Positions 8,151 to 17,936 of a stretch of DNA of 64,000 bases are shown in pieces (the stretch's first letter is position 1; the number at the start of each line of letters is the position of its first letter). Both the position numbers and the translations under genes were made by a program. Under the pieces are notes generated by a model. It made no database searches, was not told the DNA's origin, and saw only the letters and a program-made list of their open reading frames with translations. Source of the stretch: an uncultured Pelagibacteraceae bacterium (GTDB lineage Bacteria > Pseudomonadota > Alphaproteobacteria > Pelagibacterales > Pelagibacteraceae); contig CACJQE010000006.1 of the NCBI GenBank assembly GCA_902595465.1, positions 1 through 64,000 of the forward strand. The letters run 5' to 3'.

Positions 8151-9205
8151 TGGCTAATAATTTTTTTGAAATCGAAAATGTATCTTTTGTTGCTGGTGGG
8201 AAAAATAAAGTTAATAATGTTTCTTTAAAAATTGAAAATGAAGGTGAAATTGTATGTTTACTTGGTCCCTCTGGCATAGGTAAAACCACAATATTAAGAA
8301 CTATTGCAGGTTTAGAAAAAATTAATAAAGGTAAAATTAATTTAAAAGGCAGAACAATTTCTTCTGAAAATATTCATATCGAACCAGAAAATCGTAATAT
8401 TGCTCTATCATTTCAAGAGAACAGCTTATTTCCTCATTACAATATAGAAAAAAATATTAATCTTGGTTCAGATAGAGTGAAAGATGATAAAAAAATACAA
8501 ACTAAAGAAGTAATTAATTTTTTAAACTTAAACAAAATATTAAATAAATTTCCACATGAGATTAGTGCCGGTGAAGCCCAAAGAGCTTCTTTAGCAAGGT
8601 CATTGGTCTCTCAACCAGATTTACTAATGCTTGATGAGCCATTATCTAATGTAGATCAAAGTTTTAAGGAGGAAATTCAAGTTGAATTAAAGCAAATTTT
8701 AACAAATTCTAAAATAACAACAATAATTGTAACACACGATTCTTATGAAGCTTTTTATCTGGGAAGTAAATGTGGAATAATATTAGATGGTGAATTAAAG
8801 CAATATGATGATCCATATAATGTTTATCATTTACCAAATTCAGTAGAAGTAGTTAATTTTTTAAATAGAGGTACATTAATACCAGCAGAAGTTACCAGTC
8901 CGAAAAGTCTTGAAAATGAGGATTTAGGTACAATAACTGGAAATTTCGTTAGACCGTTCCCAATAGGATCTAAAGTAAAACTTTTAATACAGCCAGAAGA
9001 CTTACAACATGATGATGCGAGCAATCTCAAACTTGAAGTAGTAGATAGAAAATTCAGAGGGTCAAATTTTATTTATACATTAAAAACATTAAATAATAAA
9101 TTAATACCAGTTTTTGTGCATTCTCATCATATTCATCAACATGAAGTCGATGAAAAATTTGGTATAAAAAGACCTATCCATATCGATCATATTGTTTGCT
9201 TTTAA
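8150..9205 (+). CDS. Fe(III) ABC transporter ATP-binding protein (FbpC type)
   Basis: The ATPase that drives the iron importer from the cytoplasmic side. Walker A is GPSGIGKTT (about residue 38), the signature is ISAGEAQRASLARSL, Walker B is LLMLDEPLSN, and the H-loop is IVTHDSYEA. The C-terminal third forms a TOBE-like regulatory extension (LIQPEDLQHDDASNL onward). The total of 351 residues is normal. Its ATG uses the last A of the permease stop. Confidence 0.94.
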   Translation: MANNFFEIENVSFVAGGKNKVNNVSLKIENEGEIVCLLGPSGIGKTTILRTIAGLEKINKGKINLKGRTISSENIHIEPENRNIALSFQENSLFPHYNIEKNINLGSDRVKDDKKIQTKEVINFLNLNKILNKFPHEISAGEAQRASLARSLVSQPDLLMLDEPLSNVDQSFKEEIQVELKQILTNSKITTIIVTHDSYEAFYLGSKCGIILDGELKQYDDPYNVYHLPNSVEVVNFLNRGTLIPAEVTSPKSLENEDLGTITGNFVRPFPIGSKVKLLIQPEDLQHDDASNLKLEVVDRKFRGSNFIYTLKTLNNKLIPVFVHSHHIHQHEVDEKFGIKRPIHIDHIVCF

Positions 9206-9231
9206 ATTTAATTATATAAATCCAAATATGT

Positions 9232-11670
9232 ATGAAAGAGTTACCTAAAAGTACTAAAGTAGTTGTTATAGGGGGTGGTGTTGCTGGAACATCATGTGCT
9301 TATCATCTGGCAAAATTTGGATGGAAAGATGTTGTTTTACTTGAAAGAGATTTACTTACTTCAGGAACTACTTGGCATGCAGCAGGTCTTCTAGGTCATT
9401 TAGGTGCATCATCAACAATTACAAAAATAAGAAAATATTCTTTAGATCTATATAAAGATTTAGAAAAAACTACAGGTCTATCAACTGGAATGAAGCAAAA
9501 TGGTGCAATCACAGTTGCATCTACCAAAGAAAGAATGCAAGAACTGCTAAGACAAGCAACAACTGCTCAATTATCAGATGTTGAAGTAGAAGTTCTTAAT
9601 AAAAAACGTTTAAAGGAATTGTATCCCGTATTACATAGTGAAGATATTCTAGGTGGTGTTTACATGCCGAAAGATGGTCAAGCGGATCCAGTTGGAGTAA
9701 CTAATGTGCTTGCAAAAGCTGCAAGAATGGAGGGCGCAAAGATTTTTGAAAAAACACCTGTAAAAAAAATTTTAATTAAAAATTCTAGAATTAGTGGAGT
9801 AGAAACCGATAAAGGTGTCATAGATTGTGAATACGTTGTTATGGCAACAGGAATGTGGTCAAGACAATTAGGCGAAGAAATAAATGTAAGTGTACCACTA
9901 TATCCAAACGAGCATTTTTATATCATTACAGAACCAATAAAAGATTTACCTCAAAATCTTCCAGTGCTGAGAGATTATAATGCTTGTTTATATTTAAAAG
10001 AAGATGCAGGAAAAATGCTCGTAGGTATTTTTGAACCAAAAGCAAAACCAGCATTTAAAGACACAGGAAGAGTACCAGACAATTTTTCATTTGGTGAACT
10101 GCCAGATGATTTTGATCATTTTGAACCTTACTTAGAAAAATCATTTCATAGATTGCCAATGTTGGAAAGTGCAGGAATAAGAAAATTCTTCTCTGGTCCA
10201 GAGTCTTTTACTCCAGATACTCAATATTTATTAGGCGAAACTCCTGAAGTTAAAAATCTATATACATGTTGCGGTTTTAATAGCATTGGTATTGCTAGCT
10301 CAGGAGGAGCGGGTAGAGTTACTGCTGAGTGGATGATCAATGGACATATTAATGAAGATTTATTTTCAGTGGATATTAAAAGGTTTCAAAAATTCCACTC
10401 TTCCAAAAACTTCATTATGGAAAGGGTAACAGAAACTCTTGGAGATCTGTATGGAATGCATTGGCCATTTAAACAGCACAATACATCAAGAAATCAAAAG
10501 CTTTTACCTTATCACGAAGAATTAAAAAATGCTGGAGCTTGTTTTGGAGTCGCAGGAGGTTTTGAAAGACCAATGTGGTATTCATTAAATGGTAAAGAAC
10601 CTAAGTATGAATATAGTTTTAATTATCAAAATTGGTACCCTTCAGCAAAACACGAAACTTTAAATGCAAGAAATAATGTTGGTCTATTTGATTTCTCAAC
10701 ATTTTCAAAATTTGATTTGAAAGGTGAAAAAACTCACCAAGAACTACAAAAGTTGTGTACCGCTAATATTAAAAATGAGATTGGAAAAACAACTTACACT
10801 CATATGTTAAATGAAGATGGCGGTATAGAAACAGATTTAACTGTTGTATGTGTGGATAAAAACTTTTTTAGAGTTGTAAGCTCTGCAGCTACGAGAGAAC
10901 ACGATAAATATCATATCTTAAAATATTTAGATGAAGACGTATCTTTTAAAGATGTAACAGAAGATATTTGTTGTCTAGGATTGTTTGGTCCGAAGAGCAG
11001 AGAGATGATATCGAAAATAAGTAATGATGATTTTAGTAATGATGAATTTAAGTTTGGAACTGGGAAGTTCATCATAATAAATGGTGTTAAAGTTTGGGCT
11101 CAACGACTTTCTTATGTTGGTGAATTAGGATTTGAACTTTATGTTGACTCAAGTTTAGCTAAGGATTTATATGAAATTCTAATTGAAGAGGGGAAAAATT
11201 TCGAACTATCTCATTGTGGAATGCATGCAATGGATATTATGAGAATGGAAAGTGGATTTGTTCACTGGGGACATGATATTTCACCAGAGGAAAATCAGTA
11301 TCAAGCAGGTTTAAAATTTGCAATTAGTTATAAGAAAAATGTAAACTTTATTGGAAAAGATGCTCTATTAAAAATTAAAGACCAAAAATTAGATAAAAGG
11401 ATGATGATGTTTACTCTTAAAGACAGTAAACCTGGGGAGCCACTTTTATTACATGAAGAACCTATTTATATGGATGATAAAATTATTGGGAGAACAACTT
11501 CAGGAAATTATTCTTTTTGTTATGATAAAAATCTTTCATTTGGATATGTCAATTCTGGTAATACAGTTGAAACATTAAAAGACAAAAATATATATATTGA
11601 AATTGAAAAACAAAAATATCCGGTTGAGGTATTAGAAAAACCTTTAAACAATAAGGATTTTAAGAACTAA
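9232..11670 (+). CDS. FAD-dependent dimethylglycine/sarcosine dehydrogenase family protein with GcvT domain
   Basis: A 812-residue flavoprotein with the DMGDH layout: N-terminal FAD domain (VVVIGGGVAGTSCAYHL at residues 10-26), a central FAO_M-type region, and a C-terminal folate-binding GcvT-like domain (from about residue 430). The motif TTWHAAG carries the His (residue 49) that binds FAD covalently in characterised dimethylglycine and sarcosine dehydrogenases. The reaction is oxidative demethylation with transfer of a one-carbon unit to tetrahydrofolate and electrons to ETF. In SAR11 such enzymes serve glycine-betaine use. It starts 26 bases after the iron-transport ATPase. Substrate choice between dimethylglycine and sarcosine is not decided by sequence reading. 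Confidence 0.85.
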   Translation: MKELPKSTKVVVIGGGVAGTSCAYHLAKFGWKDVVLLERDLLTSGTTWHAAGLLGHLGASSTITKIRKYSLDLYKDLEKTTGLSTGMKQNGAITVASTKERMQELLRQATTAQLSDVEVEVLNKKRLKELYPVLHSEDILGGVYMPKDGQADPVGVTNVLAKAARMEGAKIFEKTPVKKILIKNSRISGVETDKGVIDCEYVVMATGMWSRQLGEEINVSVPLYPNEHFYIITEPIKDLPQNLPVLRDYNACLYLKEDAGKMLVGIFEPKAKPAFKDTGRVPDNFSFGELPDDFDHFEPYLEKSFHRLPMLESAGIRKFFSGPESFTPDTQYLLGETPEVKNLYTCCGFNSIGIASSGGAGRVTAEWMINGHINEDLFSVDIKRFQKFHSSKNFIMERVTETLGDLYGMHWPFKQHNTSRNQKLLPYHEELKNAGACFGVAGGFERPMWYSLNGKEPKYEYSFNYQNWYPSAKHETLNARNNVGLFDFSTFSKFDLKGEKTHQELQKLCTANIKNEIGKTTYTHMLNEDGGIETDLTVVCVDKNFFRVVSSAATREHDKYHILKYLDEDVSFKDVTEDICCLGLFGPKSREMISKISNDDFSNDEFKFGTGKFIIINGVKVWAQRLSYVGELGFELYVDSSLAKDLYEILIEEGKNFELSHCGMHAMDIMRMESGFVHWGHDISPEENQYQAGLKFAISYKKNVNFIGKDALLKIKDQKLDKRMMMFTLKDSKPGEPLLLHEEPIYMDDKIIGRTTSGNYSFCYDKNLSFGYVNSGNTVETLKDKNIYIEIEKQKYPVEVLEKPLNNKDFKN

Positions 11671-12541
11671 GTTTTTTTTTTCTACTCTCGGCCTGAACAA
11701 ATAAAACTCCAAAAACTATTATTCCAATAACTCCAAAAGTTTTATTAAAATCAAAAGGTACTCCGAATATATAAAAATTGATTAATGTTGACCAAATTAA
11801 TTGTGAATATTGAAAATTAGTTACAAAAGATAAATTTGATAGTTGAATTGCAAATATAATTAAAAGGTGGCTGGTAAAACCTAATACACCAAGAAATATC
11901 AACCAAACCCACAAGCTATTATTCTCAATGGGAGTCCAGTCTAACATTACATAAATAGAGAAAACAATGGCCCCAACAACAGCAGCATAAAATAACGCCA
12001 CTAAAGGATCATTATTACCAGAAATAAATTTTGTAAAAAATTGATATAAAGCCCAACATACTGGTGGTACCAAAGGAAAAATTAAGTCTAAACTTAATAC
12101 TTTCATACTAGGACTCATTGAATAAATTATACACCCGAAGCTTAATAACATTAAAATTATACCTTTAGATGAAAGAATATCTTTTAAAAACAATGCCGTT
12201 AAAATTGATACTATTAATGGAGCTGAGAAGAAAACTACATAGATATCGACAAGGTCAAATTTTTGTAAAGAATGAATGAAAAAAAAAGTAGCAAAAACCA
12301 TTAATATAGATCTAATAATATTAATTTTAAAATTGCTTTTTAATTTTAACTTAGGTTTTAATATTGCGAATAAAATTAAAATAATCACAAAGTGAAAAAA
12401 AAATCTGCCCCAAATTACTTGATTTAATGGCATTAATGTTCCCAGATATTTTGCAGTAGAATCTTGGCAAACTAAAATAAAAAATCCAGATATAGATAAA
12501 ATTATAACTTTGGTAATAGATTTATTTTTAAGAAAATTCAT
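11660..12541 (-). CDS. EamA/DMT-superfamily transporter
   Basis: A 293-residue inner-membrane protein with about ten membrane segments in two EamA repeats, typical of the drug/metabolite transporter superfamily. The N-terminal repeat includes the sequence VIWGRFFFHFVIILIL; the second begins around VPPVCWALYQFFTKFISG. The substrate is unknown. It converges on the dimethylglycine dehydrogenase-like gene with an 11-base overlap and follows the D-malate dehydrogenase-like gene by 15 bases on the same strand, so it could move a substrate or product of that enzyme (inference). Confidence 0.85.
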   Translation of the reverse strand: MNFLKNKSITKVIILSISGFFILVCQDSTAKYLGTLMPLNQVIWGRFFFHFVIILILFAILKPKLKLKSNFKINIIRSILMVFATFFFIHSLQKFDLVDIYVVFFSAPLIVSILTALFLKDILSSKGIILMLLSFGCIIYSMSPSMKVLSLDLIFPLVPPVCWALYQFFTKFISGNNDPLVALFYAAVVGAIVFSIYVMLDWTPIENNSLWVWLIFLGVLGFTSHLLIIFAIQLSNLSFVTNFQYSQLIWSTLINFYIFGVPFDFNKTFGVIGIIVFGVLFVQAESRKKKLSS

Positions 12542-12556
12542 AATTTTTATTAAATT

Positions 12557-13630
12557 TTAGACTGAACTAAGATTATCTAAAATTTTTTTTGAGCACTGTT
12601 CTGTATTACTAGAGCCTAGAAGATCTTTTGTTCGACTGTCTTTATCTTTAAGAGTTAATTCGATTGATTTTACTATTCTGTCAGAAGCTTCTTTTTCACC
12701 CAAGTAATTTAGCATCATTGCAGCTGACCAAATCTGTCCCACTGGATTGGCTATCCCTTGGCCCGCAATATCTGGTGCAGATCCATGTACAGGTTCAAAT
12801 AATGATGGGTATTTATTTGTTGGATTAATATTTCCAGATGGTGCAATTCCAATAGTTCCAGTACAAGCTGGTCCTAGATCAGATAGAATATCCCCAAAAA
12901 GGTTCGATGCGACTATTACATCAAAGCGTTCAGGACTTAAAACAAATCTAGCAGCTAATATATCGATATGGTATTGATCAGTTTCAACTTCAGGATAATT
13001 TTTTTTATTTTCATTAAATCTTTCATCCCAATAAGGCATTGTAATAGATATTCCATTTGATTTTGTAGCACTTGTTAGTTTTTTTCTTTTCCTTTTCTTA
13101 GCTAATTCAAAAGCAAATTGTTGAACTCTATCTATTCCATATTTTGACATTACTGTTTCTTGAATAACAACCTCTCTATCAGTTCCCTGATACATTCTTC
13201 CACCGACTGATGAGTATTCTCCTTCAGTATTTTCTCTAACAATTATCATGTCAATATCACCGGGTTTTTTTTTAGCTAATGGTGCATTAACACCTTCAAA
13301 AAGCTTTACAGGTCTTAAGTTAATAAATTGATCAAACTCTCTTCTAAATTTTAACAATGATCCCCAAAGTGTTATGTGGTCAGGGTATTTATCTGGCATA
13401 CCAACTGCACCAAAGAAAATTGCATCATGTTTAGTTAATTTATCTTTCCAGTCATCTGGCATCATTTTTCCATGCTTTTCGTAATAGTCACATGATGCGA
13501 AATCATAATCATCTATATTTAATTTGAATTGATGTTGTTGAGAAATTTCTTTTAATATTTTTTGCGCTTCAGGTACAACTTCTTTTCCAATGCCGTCACC
13601 CGCAATAGAAGCTATTGAATATTCTTTCAT
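12557..13630 (-). CDS. D-malate/tartrate dehydrogenase-like NAD-dependent oxidative decarboxylase
   Basis: A 357-residue member of the isopropylmalate/isocitrate dehydrogenase family, closest by eye to DmlA/TtuC (D-malate and tartrate dehydrogenase) and not LeuB. Diagnostic stretches are IAGDGIGKEVVPEA, DHITLWGSLLKFRREFDQ, NLRPVKLFEGV, VVRENTEGEYSSVGG, and the metal/NAD region ASNLFGDILSDLGPACTGT with FEPVHGSAPDIAGQG. It would oxidise and decarboxylate D-malate or a related 2-hydroxydiacid to the 2-oxoacid. It abuts guaC upstream (zero bases) and precedes an EamA transporter. Confidence 0.85.
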   Translation of the reverse strand: MKEYSIASIAGDGIGKEVVPEAQKILKEISQQHQFKLNIDDYDFASCDYYEKHGKMMPDDWKDKLTKHDAIFFGAVGMPDKYPDHITLWGSLLKFRREFDQFINLRPVKLFEGVNAPLAKKKPGDIDMIIVRENTEGEYSSVGGRMYQGTDREVVIQETVMSKYGIDRVQQFAFELAKKRKRKKLTSATKSNGISITMPYWDERFNENKKNYPEVETDQYHIDILAARFVLSPERFDVIVASNLFGDILSDLGPACTGTIGIAPSGNINPTNKYPSLFEPVHGSAPDIAGQGIANPVGQIWSAAMMLNYLGEKEASDRIVKSIELTLKDKDSRTKDLLGSSNTEQCSKKILDNLSSV

Positions 13631-14665
13631 TTATTTAGTGAATGTATCGTTAAATTGCTTAGTAACTCTGACAAAAGTTGTGCACTTACTTAATTGTTTT
13701 AAAGAGGGTGCACCAACATATGTACAACTACTTCTTACACCACCTAAAATATTTAAAATGGTATCATTAATTTTACCACGGTATTTCACTCTGACTGTTC
13801 TTCCTTCGCTACTTCTGTAATCTGATAGTCCACCATAATGTTTGTTATTTGCAGTTTCAGAACTTGATCCGTAAAATTCAACATACTTTGAGCCATTAGA
13901 TTTTACTAATTTTCCTTTACCTTCATCATGACCTGCAAACATTCCTCCAAGCATAACAAAATCAGCTCCTCCACCAAATGCTTTAGCAACATCACCTGGA
14001 CATGTACATCCACCATCTGCAATGATATGTGCACCTAATCCATGCGCTGCATCAGCACATTCTATTACCGCACTTAACTGAGGATAGCCAACCCCAGTTT
14101 GTATTCTTGTTGTACACACACTCCCTGGTCCAATTCCAACTTTCACAATATCTGCTCCTGATAAAATTAATTCTTGAGTCATATCTGCAGTAACAACATT
14201 ACCTGCAATAATTGTTTTTGTTGGGTATTTATCTCTAACAGATTTTAAAAATTTACTAAAATGTTCAGAGTAACCATTTGCAACATCTATACAGATGAAT
14301 TTTATGAAACTAAATTCTTTTAAAACTTTATCTAAATTTTGAAAATCTTCTTTTTTTGTTCCAATACTTAAAGCTACATTTGGATATATTGATTTAATTT
14401 TTTTAAATTGTTTAATTTTTTTTACATCATGTTGTTTTGTTAAGCATGTAATCATTCCGTATTCAGATAATTTTTCGGCTACACCAAGTACACCTACACC
14501 ATCCATATTAGCTGCCATTATAGGAATTCCAGACCATTCGTTTTTACTGTATTTAAAACGATAAGTTCTTTTTAAATTAACATCTTTTCTACTTTTAAGA
14601 GTGCTTCTTTTAGGTCTAAAAAGTACGTCGGAATAATCTAGTTTTAGCTCTTCTTCAATTCTCAC
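13631..14665 (-). CDS. guaC: GMP reductase
   Basis: Deaminates GMP to IMP with NADPH, returning guanine nucleotides to the purine pool. The fold is the IMPDH/GMPR barrel without CBS domains. Seen are the start region [34 protein letters not shown], the catalytic-Cys loop [11 protein letters not shown], and the glycine-rich [19 protein letters not shown] place the start at the GTG at 14665 because family members begin MRIEEDLKL; an ATG six codons upstream (14683) is the alternative and adds MYTFIF. No clear ribosome binding site favours either. The next gene downstream starts directly after its stop. Confidence 0.92.
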   Translation of the reverse strand: MRIEEELKLDYSDVLFRPKRSTLKSRKDVNLKRTYRFKYSKNEWSGIPIMAANMDGVGVLGVAEKLSEYGMITCLTKQHDVKKIKQFKKIKSIYPNVALSIGTKKEDFQNLDKVLKEFSFIKFICIDVANGYSEHFSKFLKSVRDKYPTKTIIAGNVVTADMTQELILSGADIVKVGIGPGSVCTTRIQTGVGYPQLSAVIECADAAHGLGAHIIADGGCTCPGDVAKAFGGGADFVMLGGMFAGHDEGKGKLVKSNGSKYVEFYGSSSETANNKHYGGLSDYRSSEGRTVRVKYRGKINDTILNILGGVRSSCTYVGAPSLKQLSKCTTFVRVTKQFNDTFTK

Positions 14666-14785
14666 AAAAATGAAGGTATACATCCAATGAATGATAATTC
14701 AATTTAATAATTAAGCTTATTAACCTTGTATTTGAACAATTTTAAAATTACTGATTGAATTATAAAAATATATTAAAGTAAATAA

Positions 14786-15661
14786 ATGTTTGAAGGATTT
14801 AAGAGCAAATACGTCAAAGTTAAAAAAGGAAAAGTCTTTTGTAAAATTAAAGGAGATGGACCACCTTTATTATTACTTCATGGATATCCTCAAACTCATT
14901 TAATGTGGCATAAAACAGCTTCAGGGTTATCAAAAAGCTTTACTGTAGTTGCAGCAGACTTAAGAGGTTATGGAAACAGTTTAGCTCCACCATCTGATAA
15001 TAAACATTTTAATTACTCAAAAAGAGAAATGGCAAACGACATGAAACAAATGATGGTAAAATTAGGGTATAGTAAATTTTATGTTGCAGGCCATGATAGA
15101 GGTGGAAGAGTTGCTCATAGATTGGCAAGAGATCACAGAAAAAACGTGCTTGCTCTTAGCGTTTTAGATATTTGTCCAACTTTAGATATGTATGAATTAA
15201 CAACAAGAGATTTTGCAAAAGCTTACTTTCATTGGTTTTTCTTAATTCAACCAAAGTGGCTACCAGAAAGAATGATAATGAGTGATCCAAGAAAATGGAT
15301 GAAGAATTGCTTAGATAAATGGTCCGGTAATCATAAATTTGGAAAAGTAGAAGAGGGATATCTAAAGTGCTTTAAGCAACCAAAAAGAATACATGGATCG
15401 TGTGAGGATTATAGAGCATCTGCTACTATTGATCTTGATCATGACAGATACGATCGAAAGAAAAAATTAAATATTCCTGTTCAAGTTTTATGGGGAAAAA
15501 ATGGAGTTATAGGTAAACAATTTAAACCAATTAAAATTTGGCAAAAATATTCAAATAAAAAAGTTGTTGGAGTTGCTGTTAAATCAGGACATTTTATACC
15601 AGAGCAAAATCCCAAAGAAACAATTAAACAATTAAAAAGTTTCTTTTTAAAAAATGCTTAA
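14786..15661 (+). CDS. Alpha/beta hydrolase, fluoroacetate/haloacetate dehalogenase-like
   Basis: A 291-residue alpha/beta hydrolase with all residues that define bacterial fluoroacetate dehalogenases: nucleophile Asp104 and Arg105/Arg108 in GHDRGGR, acid Asp128 in VLDICPT, halide-binding His149-Trp150 in AYFHWFF and Tyr209 in CEDYRAS, and base His269 in SGHFIPEQ. The oxyanion HGYPQTHLMW segment is also present. Characterised relatives hydrolyse haloacetates to glycolate. The gene overlaps the TfdA/TauD dioxygenase by 8 bases and is followed by an AEC carrier, suggesting a catabolic cassette. The real substrate could be a natural small halo-acid or an ester; the fold alone does not decide. 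Confidence 0.83.
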   Translation: MFEGFKSKYVKVKKGKVFCKIKGDGPPLLLLHGYPQTHLMWHKTASGLSKSFTVVAADLRGYGNSLAPPSDNKHFNYSKREMANDMKQMMVKLGYSKFYVAGHDRGGRVAHRLARDHRKNVLALSVLDICPTLDMYELTTRDFAKAYFHWFFLIQPKWLPERMIMSDPRKWMKNCLDKWSGNHKFGKVEEGYLKCFKQPKRIHGSCEDYRASATIDLDHDRYDRKKKLNIPVQVLWGKNGVIGKQFKPIKIWQKYSNKKVVGVAVKSGHFIPEQNPKETIKQLKSFFLKNA

Positions 15662-16442
15662 AATTATTCCTAATAAAAAAAATATAGGTGCAGAATTAGT
15701 GTGTGATTTAAATAAAATTAATAATTCTACATTAAAAAAAATAAAATCTGCCTTATTAAAATATGGAATGATTTATTTTAGAAACCAAAAATTAAATTCT
15801 GACCATTATATAAAATTTGCAAAAAAGTTTGGCAAACTCGCAAACTATCCAAGACTTGAAGGTTTAAATAAAAAATATCCTCAAATAACAGTTGTTCAAA
15901 GAAAATCTACTGATAAAGGCCCTAGTTTTGGTGAGCAATTTCATACAGACTCAATTTATACTAAAAAGCCCCCTAGATTTACAATGCTACTATCTAAGTT
16001 AGTTCCAAAAAAAGGTCAGGCAAACACAGATTTCTGTTCTCAATATTTAGCATATGAGTACTTACCAGCTAATTTTAAAAGACAGTTTAAAAATGAAAAA
16101 TGTATATTCTCATCAGAGGGACCTATTTCAGTAACAAGATTGGAAAGAGAAAGAGAAAAGGGAAAAAAAGCAAAAGAACTTATTTCAAAGCATAAATTGA
16201 TAAGAAAAATAAACAGTAAATACACTTTATATTGTAGTCCAGGACACTTTATTCGTTTTAATAACAATAAAATTGATAAAAAATTTAAAAATTATTTATT
16301 TAAACACCAATTGAAAAAAAGTTTTCAATACTCTTTAGAGTGGGAAAAGAACCAACTAGCCATTTGGGATAATAGATCTATGCTTCATCAAGCAACAGCT
16401 TTTAAAGGTAATAGAATTATGCATAGAATTACTGTCCAATAA
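15654..16442 (+). CDS. TauD/TfdA-family 2-oxoglutarate dioxygenase
   Basis: A 262-residue Fe(II)/2-oxoglutarate dioxygenase. The iron ligands are His97 and Asp99 in FHTDSIY and His245 in MLHQAT; Arg258 in MHRIT is placed to bind 2-oxoglutarate, and WDNRSMLHQ is the usual distal box. Family members oxidise taurine, aryloxyacetates and similar acids, releasing sulfite or a phenol. It overlaps the upstream dehalogenase-like gene and shares one base with the downstream transporter, so the three are translated as a unit. The substrate is unknown; the neighbouring TauE-type exporter about 37 kb away is not evidence for a sulfonate. Confidence 0.85.
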   Translation: MLKIIPNKKNIGAELVCDLNKINNSTLKKIKSALLKYGMIYFRNQKLNSDHYIKFAKKFGKLANYPRLEGLNKKYPQITVVQRKSTDKGPSFGEQFHTDSIYTKKPPRFTMLLSKLVPKKGQANTDFCSQYLAYEYLPANFKRQFKNEKCIFSSEGPISVTRLEREREKGKKAKELISKHKLIRKINSKYTLYCSPGHFIRFNNNKIDKKFKNYLFKHQLKKSFQYSLEWEKNQLAIWDNRSMLHQATAFKGNRIMHRITVQ

Positions 16443-17365
16443 TGTTGCAGGTATTTCTAGGCCTAACTCCATTTATAGGTATTACTCTTATTGGTTATAT
16501 CTTAGGATATATTAGAGTATTTGATTTACAAAAGGCTAGAATATTTAATTTATTTTCATTTTATATAGCGGTACCAGCTTTAATCATAAAACTAGTTGCT
16601 CAAAGTGATGTTGGTGAAATAGATGTATCTCAAATTTTGTCATATTTTTTAATGCAGTTGACAAGTGGAATATTTGCTTTTTTATTAACTAAAAATACTT
16701 TTAAAAGATCGATACAAGAATCAATTATTTGGGCTCTAACAGTTGCTTTATCAAACCATGTGATATTAGTTTTACCTATAGCTGAAATTTTCTTTGCTGG
16801 AAGTACGATAATTCAAATATCAGGTATTATTTTAATGGATAGTGTAGTTTTATTATCCATAGTTAGCTTCTTTTTAGAGTTTACTGTAAAAAAAAGAATT
16901 AAATTATTTCAGTTTTTAAGAAATTTAATATTAAATCCGATGATATTGGCAATATTAATTGGATTGATAATAAGAATTTCAAAGATCAATATAGACGAAA
17001 CCCCATTTGAGTATATTCTTCAAAGATTGGCAGCATGTGTAATGCCAGTTGGTTTATTTGCGATTGGTATTATTCTTTCTTTTTACTCAAAAAAAGTTTT
17101 CAATAAATTAACAATAACTATTTCAATACTTAAGCTTATTATATCACCAATGATTTTGCTAATTTTAGGTTACACATTCTTTAGCTTATCAAATCCAATT
17201 AATTTTGCTGGAGCTTTATTAGTTAGTGTCGGACCCTGTGGAGCTACCTCAATTGTAATGTGCTCTGCATATAATGTAAGCCCAGAGAATATAATTAAAG
17301 CAATTTTTATTTCAACATTTGCGTCAATATTCACTTTTTTATTTACTATAAATTTATTAAATTAA
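16442..17365 (+). CDS. AEC-family transporter
   Basis: A 307-residue membrane protein with about ten segments in two inverted halves, of the auxin-efflux-carrier family (bacterial members carry malonate, malate or other organic acids). Family marks are FYIAVPALIIKLVA in the first half and PVGLFAIGIIL plus GPCGATSIVMCSAY in the second. The ATG uses the last A of the dioxygenase stop codon. Its place suggests transport of the substrate or product of the two enzymes upstream. Confidence 0.86.
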   Translation: MLQVFLGLTPFIGITLIGYILGYIRVFDLQKARIFNLFSFYIAVPALIIKLVAQSDVGEIDVSQILSYFLMQLTSGIFAFLLTKNTFKRSIQESIIWALTVALSNHVILVLPIAEIFFAGSTIIQISGIILMDSVVLLSIVSFFLEFTVKKRIKLFQFLRNLILNPMILAILIGLIIRISKINIDETPFEYILQRLAACVMPVGLFAIGIILSFYSKKVFNKLTITISILKLIISPMILLILGYTFFSLSNPINFAGALLVSVGPCGATSIVMCSAYNVSPENIIKAIFISTFASIFTFLFTINLLN

Positions 17366-17369
17366 AATT

Positions 17370-17819
17370 ATGTTTAAACAAATATTTAGCATTCTTTTCA
17401 TATCTCTTTTTTTATCATCGATCTCGATAGCAAAAGATAAAATAGATGAAACCATCGATAAAACTACTGACTTTTTGAAATCTATATCAAAGAAAAGTTT
17501 GAATAAATCTCAAACAGCAGAATTTTTAAATAATTATGCAATAACATTGGAAGATGAAAGAAATCAAGGTGTTGTCACTTATATATTTGATGAAAAAAAT
17601 TACAAAAGATACCAAGATGGAAAAATTATTTCAGAAGATGGATGGAGATTTACAAATTTAGGTAAGTTAAGAGTATTTTCAGGTGATATTAAATTAACAT
17701 GGAAGTTTAAACTTGATAAGCAAAACGTAATAGTAATAAAGACTAAATTCCAACCACTTGGAAAAGAATACCCTTTTACATATCAATTAAAGGATAAATT
17801 TTTTGAAAAAATAAATTAA
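17370..17819 (+). CDS. Secreted protein of unknown function
   Basis: I do not recognise this 149-residue protein. It has a clear signal peptide (FKQIFSILFISLFLSSISIA, cut near residue 21) and then a Lys-rich mature part with alternating strand-like segments (GVVTYIFDEKNYKRYQ, DIKLTWKFKL, QNVIVIKTKF), so it probably folds as a small beta protein in the periplasm. No lipobox or Cys pair is present. It follows the AEC transporter by four bases and precedes a 36-residue basic ORF with no gap, so it may be the tail of that transcript. Confidence 0.7.
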   Translation: MFKQIFSILFISLFLSSISIAKDKIDETIDKTTDFLKSISKKSLNKSQTAEFLNNYAITLEDERNQGVVTYIFDEKNYKRYQDGKIISEDGWRFTNLGKLRVFSGDIKLTWKFKLDKQNVIVIKTKFQPLGKEYPFTYQLKDKFFEKIN

Positions 17820-17930
17820 ATGTCAAAAAGATATAGCGGAAAATCATTTAAAGATTCCAGTGTAATGAAAAAAGCTAAACTTTCATTAAAGCAAAAGAGA
17901 AAAGTTAAAAGAGAAAAAAGAAAAAAATAA
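17820..17930 (+). CDS. 36-residue very basic peptide
   Basis: ATG directly follows the TAA of the secreted-protein gene. The product is 36 residues (begins MSKRYSGKSFKDSSVMKKAK) and nearly half Lys/Arg, ending in a run of KRKVKREKRKK. This resembles small ribosome- or nucleic-acid-associated peptides in composition, but I recognise no family. In so AT-rich a genome a short Lys-rich frame can be chance; the exact abutment and a stop six bases before the convergent glycosyltransferase support a gene. Confidence 0.4.
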   Translation: MSKRYSGKSFKDSSVMKKAKLSLKQKRKVKREKRKK

Positions 17931-17936
17931 AAAAAC

